NCBI RefSeq assembly: GCF_900113605.1
Contig: NZ_FOPY01000001.1
Span: 69,669-133,668 of the forward strand
DNA: 64,000 nt
Origin: Modicisalibacter xianhensis
GTDB lineage: Bacteria > Pseudomonadota > Gammaproteobacteria > Pseudomonadales > Halomonadaceae
Direction: 5' to 3'
Position numbers and translations under genes: made by a program. Shown here piece after piece: positions 27,001-34,911 of this stretch; within the stretch, counting starts at the first letter, position 1; every line of letters begins with the position of its first letter. The notes under the pieces are model-generated. The model worked only from the letters and a program-made list of their open reading frames with translations, was not told the origin of the DNA and ran no database searches.

Positions 27001-27776
27001 TTCGCGGCTGGGTCGGCATGAATATCGACATTAATGAGCAGAAGCTTGCCGAGCAAAAGCTGAAGAATCTCAACGAAACCCTGGAAACGCGTATCAATGA
27101 ACGCACCCAGGAAGTCCGTGACCTGGCCTCGAAGCTGACCATGGCCGAGCAGGAAGAGCGCCGCCGGGTCTCGCAAGTCCTTCATGATGATCTGCAACAG
27201 TTGCTCTATGGGCTGCAAATGAAGATGCGCCTGGTTCAAGAGCAACTAGGCGCTTCCGGCCCCGAGAAATCGAAAGAGACACTCGCCTCGACCTTGGCCT
27301 GGATCGGTGAAGCCATCGAGACGACCCGTCAGCTTACCGTGGACCTGAGCCCCCCCATCCTCAAGCAGGAGGGACTGGCCGAGGCGCTCGAATGGCTGCA
27401 GCGCCAGATGAAGCAGCTTCATGATCTCGATGTCGAACTGCAAACGCGGACGCCGCCCTATACGCCTGACGAAGACCTGCGCGTGTTGCTCTTCCAAGTC
27501 GTACGGGAGTTGCTGTTCAACGCCAAGAAGCATGCCGGGGTAAACCGGGTTCGTGTCGAACTGGATCATTCGGAAGACTACATCTGCATCCGCGTCAGCG
27601 ACTCGGGGCACGGCTTCGACCTGGCCGCCATGGAAGCGAAGCAGCACGAGCAACCCGGCTTCGGGCTCATCAGTATTCGCGAGCGGCTTGGTTTACTGGG
27701 GGGCAGCATGAAAATAGACAGCACTCCCGGCGACGGGACTTCTATACTCGTGAAGGTACCTGCACGGAAAGCATGA
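24099..27776 (+). CDS. CheB-CheR-PAS hybrid sensor histidine kinase
   Basis: A 1225-residue protein. In order: CheB methylesterase domain (about 33-215; triad S41, H68, D160), CheR N-terminal and methyltransferase domains (about 230-500; SAM motif VWSVGCATGEEAYS, NVMIYL), a first PAS (about 545-640), a long Glu-rich coiled coil (about 665-760; EELQSANEEL-type repeats), two more PAS domains (about 755-990), a HisKA_3 domain with HDDLQQ near residue 1028, and an HATPase (about 1120-1225; ELLFNAKKHA, GHGFDL). No membrane segments are seen, so it is cytoplasmic. The following gene encodes a lone receiver, the likely phosphoacceptor. Such fused proteins occur in many bacteria, but their inputs are mostly unknown. 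Confidence 0.9.
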   Translation: MKDDNPTSARPTGKSQGESRVVQIGTNHGEKPTTVVGIGASAGGLAALKRFFERVPAHSGLSFVVVMHLSPEYKSHLADLLQPSTSMPVQQVTDTVPLLADHVYVIPPGRNLNTIDTHLRLTELEEKRRDRAPIDHFLRTLAETHDGDSIGVILTGTGSDGTLGIKEIKGRGGLTIVQDPNEAEFDGMPQSAISTRIIDKVLPIDEIPGEILRYAHTRPRIQVPQDGEELDEVQRHALQKIFVQIRARTGRDFSRYKRSTVMRRIQRRMQLHHVEELSHYLDLLRENPEETRALSDEFLITVTNFFRDNEAFDTLESDVLPQIFQGKGPEDQVRVWSVGCATGEEAYSLAILLLEAAANHDAPPQLQVFASDLHEHSLQTAREGLYTGDIEIDISEGRLRRYFTQESGGYRIRKEVREIVVFAPHNLLGDPPFSKLDLITCRNVMIYLQRDIQQDVIEVFHYALKPDGHLLLGTSETADRSDLFYTENKQFCLYRKRNVPTHALHLPVFPRPQSHQRPPPDSNQAPVQVQRSYGELHQKMVERYAPPSILINPEHKVVHFSEHAGRFLVHPGGEPTSQVFKLVREELRLELRAAIVAVDRDTLPVRSKPIPLMLEGEWRHVIMHVRPAERQEDQGLILILFEERKETVREGGPPAEDNIEHSSRELEAELDLNKQRLQSVVEEYETSQEEMKAANEELQSANEELRSTMEELETSKEELQSMNEELATVNQENRHKVEELSRLSNDLQNLLSATDIATIFLDRELRIQRFTPQVGSLFNIRVADRGRPLSDLTHRLGYASLTNDAQHVLHELAPLSREIQDDLGRWYLTRIRPYRSSDDYISGVVITFIDITDRKRFEEDLRASEERFRVLVDTSAQIIWTTEADGSVSEDSPSWRVYTGQTHEQFKGWGWLQAVKADDRQRAQAKWQKSVKAGKPLHIEFRLFHAPSGQYRWTEVRASPLRNPDRMIRGWVGMNIDINEQKLAEQKLKNLNETLETRINERTQEVRDLASKLTMAEQEERRRVSQVLHDDLQQLLYGLQMKMRLVQEQLGASGPEKSKETLASTLAWIGEAIETTRQLTVDLSPPILKQEGLAEALEWLQRQMKQLHDLDVELQTRTPPYTPDEDLRVLLFQVVRELLFNAKKHAGVNRVRVELDHSEDYICIRVSDSGHGFDLAAMEAKQHEQPGFGLISIRERLGLLGGSMKIDSTPGDGTSILVKVPARKA

Positions 27777-27824
27777 AGCGTCCGAACGAGTAACGAATAT
27801 GTCAATTATCAAGGACGATATTGC

Positions 27825-28232
27825 ATGAACATGGACACACCGGCACGCATCTTCGTTGTCGAAGATCATGCCTACATGAAAGAGATGTTGCGCGAATTCC
27901 TTTCACTGGAAGAGGACATGGAAGTCTGCGATACCGCCGACTCGGGCGAGGATGCGTTGCAGCACCTTGACGAGGCATCGCCGGATTTCGTTCTCGTGGA
28001 TTTGTCCCTGCCCGGCGTGAGCGGTCTCGATTTCATTGCCACGCTGAGAGCCAGCCGCCCCGAGCTACCGTGCGCCATTCTTTCGGGCCATGGCGAACGC
28101 CGCTATGCCGAGCAGGCGTTGGCCGCGGGCGCGCGTGGCTACGTCCTCAAGGGTGACCCGGACGAGCTGCCTAACGCCATCCGCCAGATGCTGCGTGGTG
28201 AGCGCTACCTCAGCCAGGCATTGCAGTATTGA
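27825..28232 (+). CDS. Single-domain response regulator
   Basis: A 135-residue CheY-like receiver with acidic pocket VVEDH, phosphoacceptor Asp in FVLVDLSLPGVSG, Ser/Thr in ILSGHG and Lys in GYVLKGD. The pattern is that of NarL-type receivers, which fits the HisKA_3 kinase upstream (49 bases away), but no output HTH follows the receiver. It must act by protein contact or as a phosphate sink. AAGGACG precedes the ATG. Confidence 0.9.
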   Translation: MNMDTPARIFVVEDHAYMKEMLREFLSLEEDMEVCDTADSGEDALQHLDEASPDFVLVDLSLPGVSGLDFIATLRASRPELPCAILSGHGERRYAEQALAAGARGYVLKGDPDELPNAIRQMLRGERYLSQALQY

Positions 28233-28333
28233 TGGCTGCACACACCGGAAGATGAAGTTTCGCTGCCGTTGGCGCTCAAGATGACCTGCTGTGGCATCAT
28301 GCCGAGAAGGCCCTGCGACAACTGGCGTTGCCC

Positions 28334-29741
28334 ATGACTCACGATTCGTACAACAACTTCTGGTTATCCTCGCTTGCCGAGCGCCTTGCGCCACGCCCAC
28401 GTCTCGAAGGCCGGGTAGAGGCTGACGTCGTCATCGTCGGTGCCGGGTTCACCGGTCTATGGACGGCCTACTACTTGAAGACCCTCGCGCCGAGCCTCGA
28501 CATTGCCGTGCTCGAGGCCGAGCGTGTCGGCCATGGGGCCTCCGGTCGCAACGGCGGCTGGGTCATCGGCAACCTCGCCGGCCTGGAGCGTCATCTCGGC
28601 ACCCTGCCGCTGGAAGCGCGGCGCGCCTGTTGCCGGCTGCTGGCCGACAACGTCGATGCACTTGGTGACGTGCTGGCCCGCGAGGGCATAGCAGCGGATT
28701 TCCACAAGGGCGGGGCCGTCTATGCCGCCGCCCGCTACCGCGACCAGATCGCCATTCAACGTGACTATCTGCACCATCTTCACGAACTCGGCCATGACGA
28801 GGACGCCTGCCAATGGCTGGACGCCGATCAACTGTCGGAAAAGGTGCGTTTTCGCGAGGCCTACGGCGGTATCTTCCATCGCCACGTGGCTACCGTGAAT
28901 CCCGCCAAGTTGGTCCATGGACTGGCCGAGACGCTCGAGCGACTGGGCGTGACGATTCATGAGCATAGCCGGGCCATTGCCATCGACCACCACACCGTTA
29001 CCACCGCGCATGGCATGATCGAGGCGCCGATGACCGTCTGTGCCAACGAGGGCTACGCCCAACGTTTCCATGATTTCAGGAAGCACGTCATCCCAGTCCA
29101 GAGCATGGTGATCGCCACCGAGCCTTTACCCGACGCTGTCTGGCAGGAAATCGGCATGGCCGGCCGCCCCGCCTTTGCCGACGCCAGCCGCATCATCACC
29201 TACGGCCACCGCTCCGCCGACGGTCGGCTGGTTTTCGGCGCACGCGGCACCTACCGCCTGGGCGCCCGCCCCAAGCACGACCAGGCGATCACCGAGGCGG
29301 AAATTCGCATGCGTCATGCCTTGCTGAGCGACTTCTTTCCGATCCTGAAAGAGGTGAAGATCACGCATGGCTGGGGTGGTTCGCTGGGGCTGTCGCGCAA
29401 CTTCCGCCCCCATGCCATCGTCGACCGTCAGGCCGGTATCGCCACGGCGGGAGGCTACGCCGGTGAAGGCGTGGCGGGCTCGCACCTGTTCGGCCGCACG
29501 CTGGCCGATCTGATCCTCGAGCGTGAGACCGAATTCACCGCCAAACCGTGGGCCTATGCCAATGCCAGCCACCGGCGGATCATCAAGCGTTGGGAGCCTG
29601 AACCGCTGCGCTGGCTGGCTGCGCTGGCCATTACCGGCAGCTACGGCGGAAGAGGCGTTGATGAAGCGGGAAACGCCGGTACCCTTGATCAAGCCTGCAC
29701 TGACCAAGATCAACGATGTCTTTGCTTCGGTGATCGAGTAG
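28334..29741 (+). pseudogene. FAD-dependent oxidoreductase (DadA/PuuB-like), frameshifted near the end
   Basis: About 465 residues of an amine or amino acid oxidase-like flavoprotein: FAD-binding VVIVGAGFTGLWTAYYL, then GHGASGRNGGW, and a C-terminal GYAGEGVAGSHLFGRTLADL. Family members such as PuuB (gamma-glutamylputrescine oxidase) and DadA deaminate amines using FAD. Near 29645 the reading frame breaks. The open frame runs on as unrelated sequence to 29803, while the next frame continues AEEALMKRETPVPLIKPAL and stops at 29741, which reads like a genuine family C-terminus. One extra G around 29645-29646 explains it. The catalytic body is intact, so activity may survive. It could also be a sequencing error. 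Confidence 0.75.
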
Positions 29742-30100
29742 GCAAGGCCACTACCGGTCCTGCCCCAGGTTGCCGTTTCAGCAGGTTGCCCTTGCCGCAT
29801 TGATCGCACTGACGCCGGCCACGACCGTGGCCTAGGCCATGCTGCTGTTCGACGAGCGCGCAGGGAAGTGTCGGTGTGCTGTTTGGTTTACTCGGCGCGG
29901 GGATGGCCCTCGCTCGTTGGCCGACGCAGAAGCGCCGAGAGATGTCCGTCTCACTCTCTTTACAAACTCAGATTTCAATTTCACCACATCGACTCCCCGA
30001 CCTTGCAGTCAATGTCATGGTCACCCTCGACGAGCCAATATTCCTGCCGACTTTGTACCCTTGTGAGGAGCCCTTGTGCTTGAGATTCATGACCACACTA
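29742..30100. other. Non-coding or degenerate stretch left of the IS element
   Basis: No convincing gene. At 29775-29840 one frame reads like a signal peptide (VALAALIALTPATTVA) followed by an in-frame stop, and another frame at 29876 gives GLLGAGMALARWP with no domain. This looks like gene debris near the insertion sequence. Confidence 0.35.
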
Positions 30101-30195
30101 GAGCGGTTTTATTTTAACTGACTCGTTGGCAGTACCTGGAACAGGCTACCAAAATGACACAAGGCACATGAGGTAGCGCTCAGGGAGGAGGCTCT

Positions 30196-30576
30196 ATGGG
30201 ATGGCGACGGGGGCAGGCCTACGGGCAGGATCTACGTGACCGGGTCATGGTGGCCAGCGGTTCCCTGCGTGAAGTGGCCACACGCTTTTCCGTAAGCGAA
30301 TCCTATGTGGCCCGGGTACGGTCACGGCAGCGACGGGGCCTGCTTGCCGCGGGCCCCCAGTGCAGCCATGTTCCCTTCCGGCTCCGTGGTCTCGAAACCG
30401 CCCTAGCCGAACGGGTGGCGGCGACACCTGACCAGACACTGGCCCAGTTATGCCAGTGGGTCGAGGATGAGCATGGCCGCCGGGTATGTCTGGCAACAAT
30501 GTGGAAGACCTTGCGCCGGCTGGGGCTCACCTTGAAAAAAACAGTTCACGCGGCCGAACAACACGTCCTGATGTAA
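30196..30576 (+). CDS. IS630 transposase, upstream frame (DNA-binding part)
   Basis: A 126-residue frame with helix-turn-helix features for end binding ([21 protein letters not shown], then [18 protein letters not shown]). It ends shortly after a run of seven A at 30535-30541, where the second transposase frame takes over. The start ATG has AGGAGG about 7 bases upstream. Confidence 0.85.
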   Translation: MGWRRGQAYGQDLRDRVMVASGSLREVATRFSVSESYVARVRSRQRRGLLAAGPQCSHVPFRLRGLETALAERVAATPDQTLAQLCQWVEDEHGRRVCLATMWKTLRRLGLTLKKTVHAAEQHVLM

Positions 30577-31142
30577 CCCAGGCAAGGCACGCCTGGGCGG
30601 CTGAGCTGCCTTATCTCGATACGCGGCGGCTGGTCTTTCTCGATGAGACCTGGGCCAGTACCCACATAACTCCTCGCCGGGGTCGCTCGCCTCGCGGCCA
30701 ACGTTGCCTCGGCTACGTCCCCTACGGCCACTGGAAGACCACCACCTTTCTCTGTGCGCTTCGTACCCAGGGACTGGTCACCCCGCTGGTTCTCGATGGA
30801 CCCATCAACGGACGAGCCTTCCGCGCCTGGGTTGAACAGGCATTGGCCCCGACGCTGGGTGATGGCGATATCGTCGTCATGGATAACCTGGGCTCGCATA
30901 AGGTCGCTGGCGTGCGGGACGCGATCGAAGCGCGGGGCGCCGAGTTGCGCTACCTCCCCCCTTACAGCCCCGATTACAACCCTATCGAGCAGGTCTTTGC
31001 GAAGCTGAAGACACTGCTGCGCAACGCCGCTGCCCGGACCGTCGATACGCTCTGGTCGACGGTTGGCTCACAACTCGATCGGTTTACCGTCAGCGAATGC
31101 GAGCGCTATATCCTTCATTGCGGTTATGGCCGGTCAGGATGA
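30486..31142 (+). CDS. IS630 transposase, downstream frame (DDE catalytic part)
   Basis: Contains the whole DDE catalytic core: first Asp in [11 protein letters not shown], second Asp in [11 protein letters not shown] and Glu in [12 protein letters not shown]. It has no clear start of its own and lies in the -1 frame relative to the first part. Expression probably needs slippage on the A-run at 30535-30541, giving a fused transposase. A simple inactivating frameshift is the alternative. Confidence 0.82.
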   Translation: MSGNNVEDLAPAGAHLEKNSSRGRTTRPDVTQARHAWAAELPYLDTRRLVFLDETWASTHITPRRGRSPRGQRCLGYVPYGHWKTTTFLCALRTQGLVTPLVLDGPINGRAFRAWVEQALAPTLGDGDIVVMDNLGSHKVAGVRDAIEARGAELRYLPPYSPDYNPIEQVFAKLKTLLRNAAARTVDTLWSTVGSQLDRFTVSECERYILHCGYGRSG

Positions 31143-31152
31143 AAGCGCTCTA

Positions 31153-31489
31153 ACGGTGCTGTGGCCCCGCAGAGGATTGCCGTAGCTTGCCAATAAATCC
31201 CTGAAATTAGCTAAAAAAGCTATTCCGCACGCATTATTACTCCAGTTCAGCCGCCCCAGACTCATCAACGTAGGTTCGTCTGTTTTGCAATAAGACTTTG
31301 AAACATCTCTTAACTAGGTATAGGCTTGAAATGCATGCCCTTATTGGTAGAGGAGACTGGCATTTAATCGCAAACTTTTTCACTAGAAGACTAGTCACTA
31401 CAACTGTCATTACCTTTTTATTCAAGGAACGAAAAAGTAATTCATGGAGGCGCAACCCTTCTTCATGCACTGTTAGAGGAGGATTTACT
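31153..31489. other. AT-rich stretch right of the IS element
   Basis: Markedly more AT-rich than the rest of the window. A short hairpin tagct-aaaaa-agcta lies near 31208-31222. No convincing gene was found before the TTG start at 31490; longer frames through here look accidental. Confidence 0.4.
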
Positions 31490-31696
31490 TTGCAAACAGA
31501 ACCATACAATTCAAGTGAGACAAGCATGGAAAGACGTCTTTTCAGATGTCGCTTTTGTAAAATAATTGTATACGCTAAAAAAGAACATTCTTTACCGGCA
31601 TGCCCTCAATGCCATCGTCGCGACTATCACCTTTTAGCCATACCACCCTCTTCTAATTATTGTGCATCCAAGTGGTTAGAAACATGTGTCTTTTAG
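31490..31696 (+). CDS. Small zinc-ribbon protein
   Basis: A 68-residue protein with two Cys pairs, CRFC and CPQC, 17 residues apart, plus His and extra Cys near the end: a zinc-ribbon pattern. Start is decided by AGAGGAGG (31475-31482) 7 bases before an in-frame TTG; an internal ATG at 31526 would give 56 residues. Codon use is AT-rich, like its neighbours up to 32.8 kb and unlike the rest of the window. No function is known; zinc ribbons of this size often bind nucleic acid or proteins. Confidence 0.6.
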   Translation: MQTEPYNSSETSMERRLFRCRFCKIIVYAKKEHSLPACPQCHRRDYHLLAIPPSSNYCASKWLETCVF

Positions 31697-31776
31697 CTAT
31701 TTATCACAAAAACGAATAACCTTAAATTAATTTCACCTGACATGCCTGTAACACAAGGGGCTAGAGGAATTTTAAC

Positions 31777-32469
31777 ATGCGATTAACACAAGCCCCTCCC
31801 TCAAAACAGGATACGTTACCTTTCCTAACCGAATTTCCGGACTTTGATGCGCTCCTCGATGATTACAGCACGCTCCCTGCTCTTAGGCGAAAGAAAATAC
31901 TTGTTAAGCAAAACGAACGTTTCCATGGATTATATGTCGTGCGATGCGGGATGCTGAAACAAAGTTACCGGGACGTGGGCTTAGGGGAACAAGTCACACA
32001 CTTCTTCCTCCCTGGTAATGTTATCGGGCTGGATGCAATCGAGAGCAGAAGGTATTCGGGTAAGGTAACAGCCCTAGAGACTGCCGGTATCATTCATATC
32101 CCTTTTTCTCGACTCGAGGAATTTCCTGGAGCGCGAGAGAATTTTTTGAGATTGTTATGTTACCTGAGCCGAGCCATGCAGCATGAACGTAACCATATGC
32201 GGTACGTGCTGATGCATTCCTCGGACGTTCGTCTGGCTCGCTTTTTCTTGACCATGTCGTCGAGTTTTCGGTCGCAGGGTTTTTCTGCCTATAATTTCAG
32301 GCTTCCCATGACACGCTGTGAGATTGCTAATTATCTGTGCATGGCCTTTGAAACTGCCAGTCGGCTGGTTAGCCGCTTTCAATATAAAAAAATATTGATG
32401 GCGCGTGGCCATGAATACTCTATAACCGATTTCGAAAAACTGGTTGAAATTGCTGAGTCTGAGCGATGA
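31777..32469 (+). CDS. Crp/FNR-family regulator lacking the iron-sulfur cysteines
   Basis: A 230-residue protein. A cupin-like sensory domain (about 30-145; FFLPGNVIGLDAIES matches the FNR body), a dimerisation helix, and a C-terminal HTH (about 175-225) with CEIANYLCMAFETASRLVSRF. The E-x-x-S-R pattern (ETASR) is that of FNR/Anr, so recognition of TTGAT-N4-ATCAA-like sites is expected. The four-Cys cluster needed for oxygen sensing is missing: the N-terminal 50 residues contain no Cys. It therefore likely senses something else, such as NO via haem (Dnr-like), or is constitutive. It lies in an AT-rich island. Confidence 0.85.
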   Translation: MRLTQAPPSKQDTLPFLTEFPDFDALLDDYSTLPALRRKKILVKQNERFHGLYVVRCGMLKQSYRDVGLGEQVTHFFLPGNVIGLDAIESRRYSGKVTALETAGIIHIPFSRLEEFPGARENFLRLLCYLSRAMQHERNHMRYVLMHSSDVRLARFFLTMSSSFRSQGFSAYNFRLPMTRCEIANYLCMAFETASRLVSRFQYKKILMARGHEYSITDFEKLVEIAESER

Positions 32470-32536
32470 GCGCAACTCCAACAACAGACCACTGCAGAAG
32501 CGCCATGGTGAGCGGGGAAAAAGAGGCAAGAATAAA

Positions 32537-32809
32537 ATGAAGACTTTGCTCGTATGCTATAATCTGAAAATGCATGACGATTATGCCGTTTTTTACGAAA
32601 CCCTGGAATCTTATGATCACTGCTGGGCAATGGACCAGCACTGCCTGATAAAGACAAACAATAGAGCGGAAACAGTGAGAAACAGACTCATCCCCTGCAT
32701 TGGGCGCAACGACTCCGTAATGATTTGCTGTTTCAATACCGACTGGTCTGGGATAGATTACGAAGCCGAAACCTGGCTTAGGTCAACAAATATCACTAAA
32801 AAAATTTAA
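32537..32809 (+). CDS. Small Cas2/SinR-like protein
   Basis: A 90-residue protein beginning MKTLLVCYNLKMHDDY. The layout (initial strand MKTLLVxYNL, then LESYDHCWAMDQHCLIKT, then DSVMICCFNTDWSG, then WL near the end) matches by recall the small family often annotated SinR-like, which has a Cas2-like ferredoxin fold. There is no CRISPR array or cas1 nearby, so it is not an adaptation gene here. The family role is not established; it may be an RNase or toxin relative. It starts 67 bases after the FNR-like gene on the same strand and is equally AT-rich. Confidence 0.6.
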   Translation: MKTLLVCYNLKMHDDYAVFYETLESYDHCWAMDQHCLIKTNNRAETVRNRLIPCIGRNDSVMICCFNTDWSGIDYEAETWLRSTNITKKI

Positions 32810-33119
32810 TGCGCACGAAGCAATATATTGATAACCGCTGCTTAATAAACATAAAAAAACCACCAACCCCAAATGTCTATTTACAACAACCCCGTTTAAC
32901 AAAACTGGCCTTTTTATTGCCTTCTTCGATATAACTTGGAGGCGCCTGTATTGAGCGCCGTAATCCACCACGCCAAGAACTGAGTCCTTCTGAGGGCGTA
33001 TTTCCAAGCTTTGTCGCCAGCCGATACGGCTATGCTAGAGCCTTGAAAATCGGTCTTCACCGAAAGTATCGGCAGGTATCGCCGTTACTTTAGTAAATCG
33101 CAGCCACTCGGGGCCCCGC
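32810..33119. other. Intergenic region upstream of motA
   Basis: The first 150 bases are AT-rich island sequence; GC content then returns to normal. A TTGAAA (about 33041) and TATCGG 18 bases on could form a weak sigma-70 promoter for motA. A GCCGATAC at about 33016 resembles a sigma-28 -10 element but lacks its -35 partner. Confidence 0.3.
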
Positions 33120-33953
33120 ATGAATCCTTCCACCCTCATCGGTATCGTCGCCAGTAGCCTCATGCTGGCCAGTGTCTTGCTGCTCAGCGCGGAGTCGTCG
33201 ATGAGTTTCGTCAACCTGCCCGGGCTGGCGATCGTCGTTACCGGTACGCTTGCGGCTACCTTCATCAGCTACCCGCTTCGCGAGGTGCTGCGCGTGGTAC
33301 GCCTGGTGGGCATCGTCTTCCGCCGCGAAGACAGCTATGTCAATGACGACATCAAGGAATTGGTCGACATGTCGCGGCTGTGGTTCAAGGGCAACGTAAG
33401 GGCCGTGGAGAAGGCGCTGCAGGGGACTCGCAATCCCTTCCTGCGCACTGGCGTGCAACTGGTAATCGACCATACCAAGGAAGAGGAGATCATCGACCTG
33501 CTGCGCTGGCGCATCGCCCGCCTCAAGGCCCGCGAACTGGCCGAAGCGCATATCTTTCGCACCATGGCCAGCTATGCGCCGGCCTTCGGCATGCTGGGCA
33601 CGCTGGTGGGGCTGGTCAACATGCTGGAAATCATGAACACCAGCAACCTGGCCGAGATCGGACCGCGCATGGCCGTTGCCCTGCTGACCACCTTCTACGG
33701 CATCCTGCTGGCCAACCTGGTCTTCAAGCCGATTGCGGTGAAGCTGGAGCGCCGCACCGAGGAGCGCCTGATCGCCATGAACATGGTACTCGAGGGCATC
33801 GCGCTGATGTCCAAGCGCCGCCTGCCCTCCTTTATCGAAGAAACGCTGAATTCGTTCATGGCCAATTATCATGACGAGATTCGCGAGGTATCGCCGGACA
33901 AGTCCCTGGGCAACAAGACGCCCGGTGGCAATGGGGCGATGACCCATGCTTGA
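33120..33953 (+). CDS. motA: Flagellar stator protein MotA/PomA
   Basis: A 277-residue membrane protein with four predicted helices and the conserved proline motif YAPAFGMLGTLVGLVNML, plus the cytoplasmic charged loop between helices 2 and 3 that contacts FliG. It forms the ion channel of the flagellar motor with MotB. Overlap with motB by 8 bases supports co-translation. No other flagellar gene is in the window. Proton or sodium use cannot be decided with certainty. Confidence 0.93.
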   Translation: MNPSTLIGIVASSLMLASVLLLSAESSMSFVNLPGLAIVVTGTLAATFISYPLREVLRVVRLVGIVFRREDSYVNDDIKELVDMSRLWFKGNVRAVEKALQGTRNPFLRTGVQLVIDHTKEEEIIDLLRWRIARLKARELAEAHIFRTMASYAPAFGMLGTLVGLVNMLEIMNTSNLAEIGPRMAVALLTTFYGILLANLVFKPIAVKLERRTEERLIAMNMVLEGIALMSKRRLPSFIEETLNSFMANYHDEIREVSPDKSLGNKTPGGNGAMTHA

Positions 33954-34860
33954 TCGGCACGCCTCCGGACATCGTCACGATGCCCTGCTGGCCATTCATC
34001 CCGAAGAACGCGACAGCGATGGGTGGATGGTCAGCTACCTGGACATCATGACCCTGCTGGTCGCCTTGTTCGTGCTGTTGCTGACAGTCTCGGGCCAGGC
34101 GAGCGGACTGGTCGATCTGCTGCGCCCTCCAGCCACCGTGAACGCCACCGAAACGGCAGCCAGCGTGCCACCCGCACCGGCGCTCGCCGACGAGGCCGTG
34201 CAGGCCGCAATCGACTCGGTCGCACTCGCCGAAGCCCCACCCTTGGTCAACGAAGCGGCCATCGCCGCAGCAGTCGATGTCGTCAGGGTGGCTGAAGTCA
34301 CTGCCGAAGCACAGGCAGCCGCCATTGCCGTGGTGACACTGCCAACGATCAGCGAGACTGCCGTGGACGCCGCACTGGCCGTAGCCAGGCCGCTCGTCGA
34401 TCCCCTGGCGGTAGCGGCAGCCGTCGCTATCGACCAGGCCGTCCAGGAAGCCAACACGTTGCCGACAATCGAGGGGGTGGAGGTGTCGCGCATCAAGCAG
34501 GGCATCACCCTGCGTATCCAGGATCACCTGCTGTTCGACTCCGCCGACTCGGCCCTGACGGAAGAAGGACGCCAGGTTATCCAGCGTCTGGTGACGATGC
34601 TCAACGACCTGGAGGGCACGATCTCGGTGGAAGGTCATTCCGATAGCCGTCCGATCAACACGCCACGCTTCCCGTCGAACTGGGAATTGTCGAGCATGCG
34701 CGCGACTTCGATCCTGCGCTACCTGAGCGAAGCCGGCATCGACGCCTCGCGGATGCGCGCCATCGGGTATGCCGACACTCAGCCGATTGCCAGCAACGAC
34801 ACTGTGGCAGGACGCGCAGCCAATCGCCGCGTGGAAGTGATCATTCACGAGACTCGGTGA
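33946..34860 (+). CDS. motB: Flagellar stator protein MotB
   Basis: A 304-residue protein. One membrane helix (about 29-50) carries the ion-binding D33 in SYLDIMTLLVALFVLLL. The C-terminal OmpA-like peptidoglycan-binding domain (about 185-304) has GHSDSRPINTPRFPSNWELS and ANRRVEVII. Between them, about residues 55-175, is an unusually long Ala/Val-rich linker with repeated (E/D)-A-A-x-A-A type segments. It anchors the stator to the wall. Confidence 0.93.
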   Translation: MLDRHASGHRHDALLAIHPEERDSDGWMVSYLDIMTLLVALFVLLLTVSGQASGLVDLLRPPATVNATETAASVPPAPALADEAVQAAIDSVALAEAPPLVNEAAIAAAVDVVRVAEVTAEAQAAAIAVVTLPTISETAVDAALAVARPLVDPLAVAAAVAIDQAVQEANTLPTIEGVEVSRIKQGITLRIQDHLLFDSADSALTEEGRQVIQRLVTMLNDLEGTISVEGHSDSRPINTPRFPSNWELSSMRATSILRYLSEAGIDASRMRAIGYADTQPIASNDTVAGRAANRRVEVIIHETR

Positions 34861-34911
34861 GGTTGCTCTCCTGGCTTCGGTGAACAGCAAGAGCCACGTT
34901 ACGGGGCTGGC

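Larger units (their letters stand above)
30101..31150 (+). mobile_element. IS630-family insertion sequence
   Basis: A 1050-bp element bounded by imperfect terminal inverted repeats. The left end reads GAGCGGTTTTATTTTAAC and the right end, on the opposite strand, GAGCGCTTTCATCCTGA. A TA lies just outside each end (30099-30100 and 31151-31152), the target duplication typical of IS630/Tc1-mariner. It contains two overlapping transposase frames. Confidence 0.88.

Noticed and set aside
29839-30121. Three short frames left of the IS element
   Set aside because: No ribosome sites or domains; they lie in degenerate sequence and one runs into the IS left end.
31298-31489. N-terminal extension of the zinc-ribbon frame
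   Set aside because: Composition does not look coding and a strong ribosome site points to the TTG at 31490.
33016-33023. GCCGATAC as a sigma-28 promoter for motA
   Set aside because: The matching TAAA -35 element is missing at the required distance.
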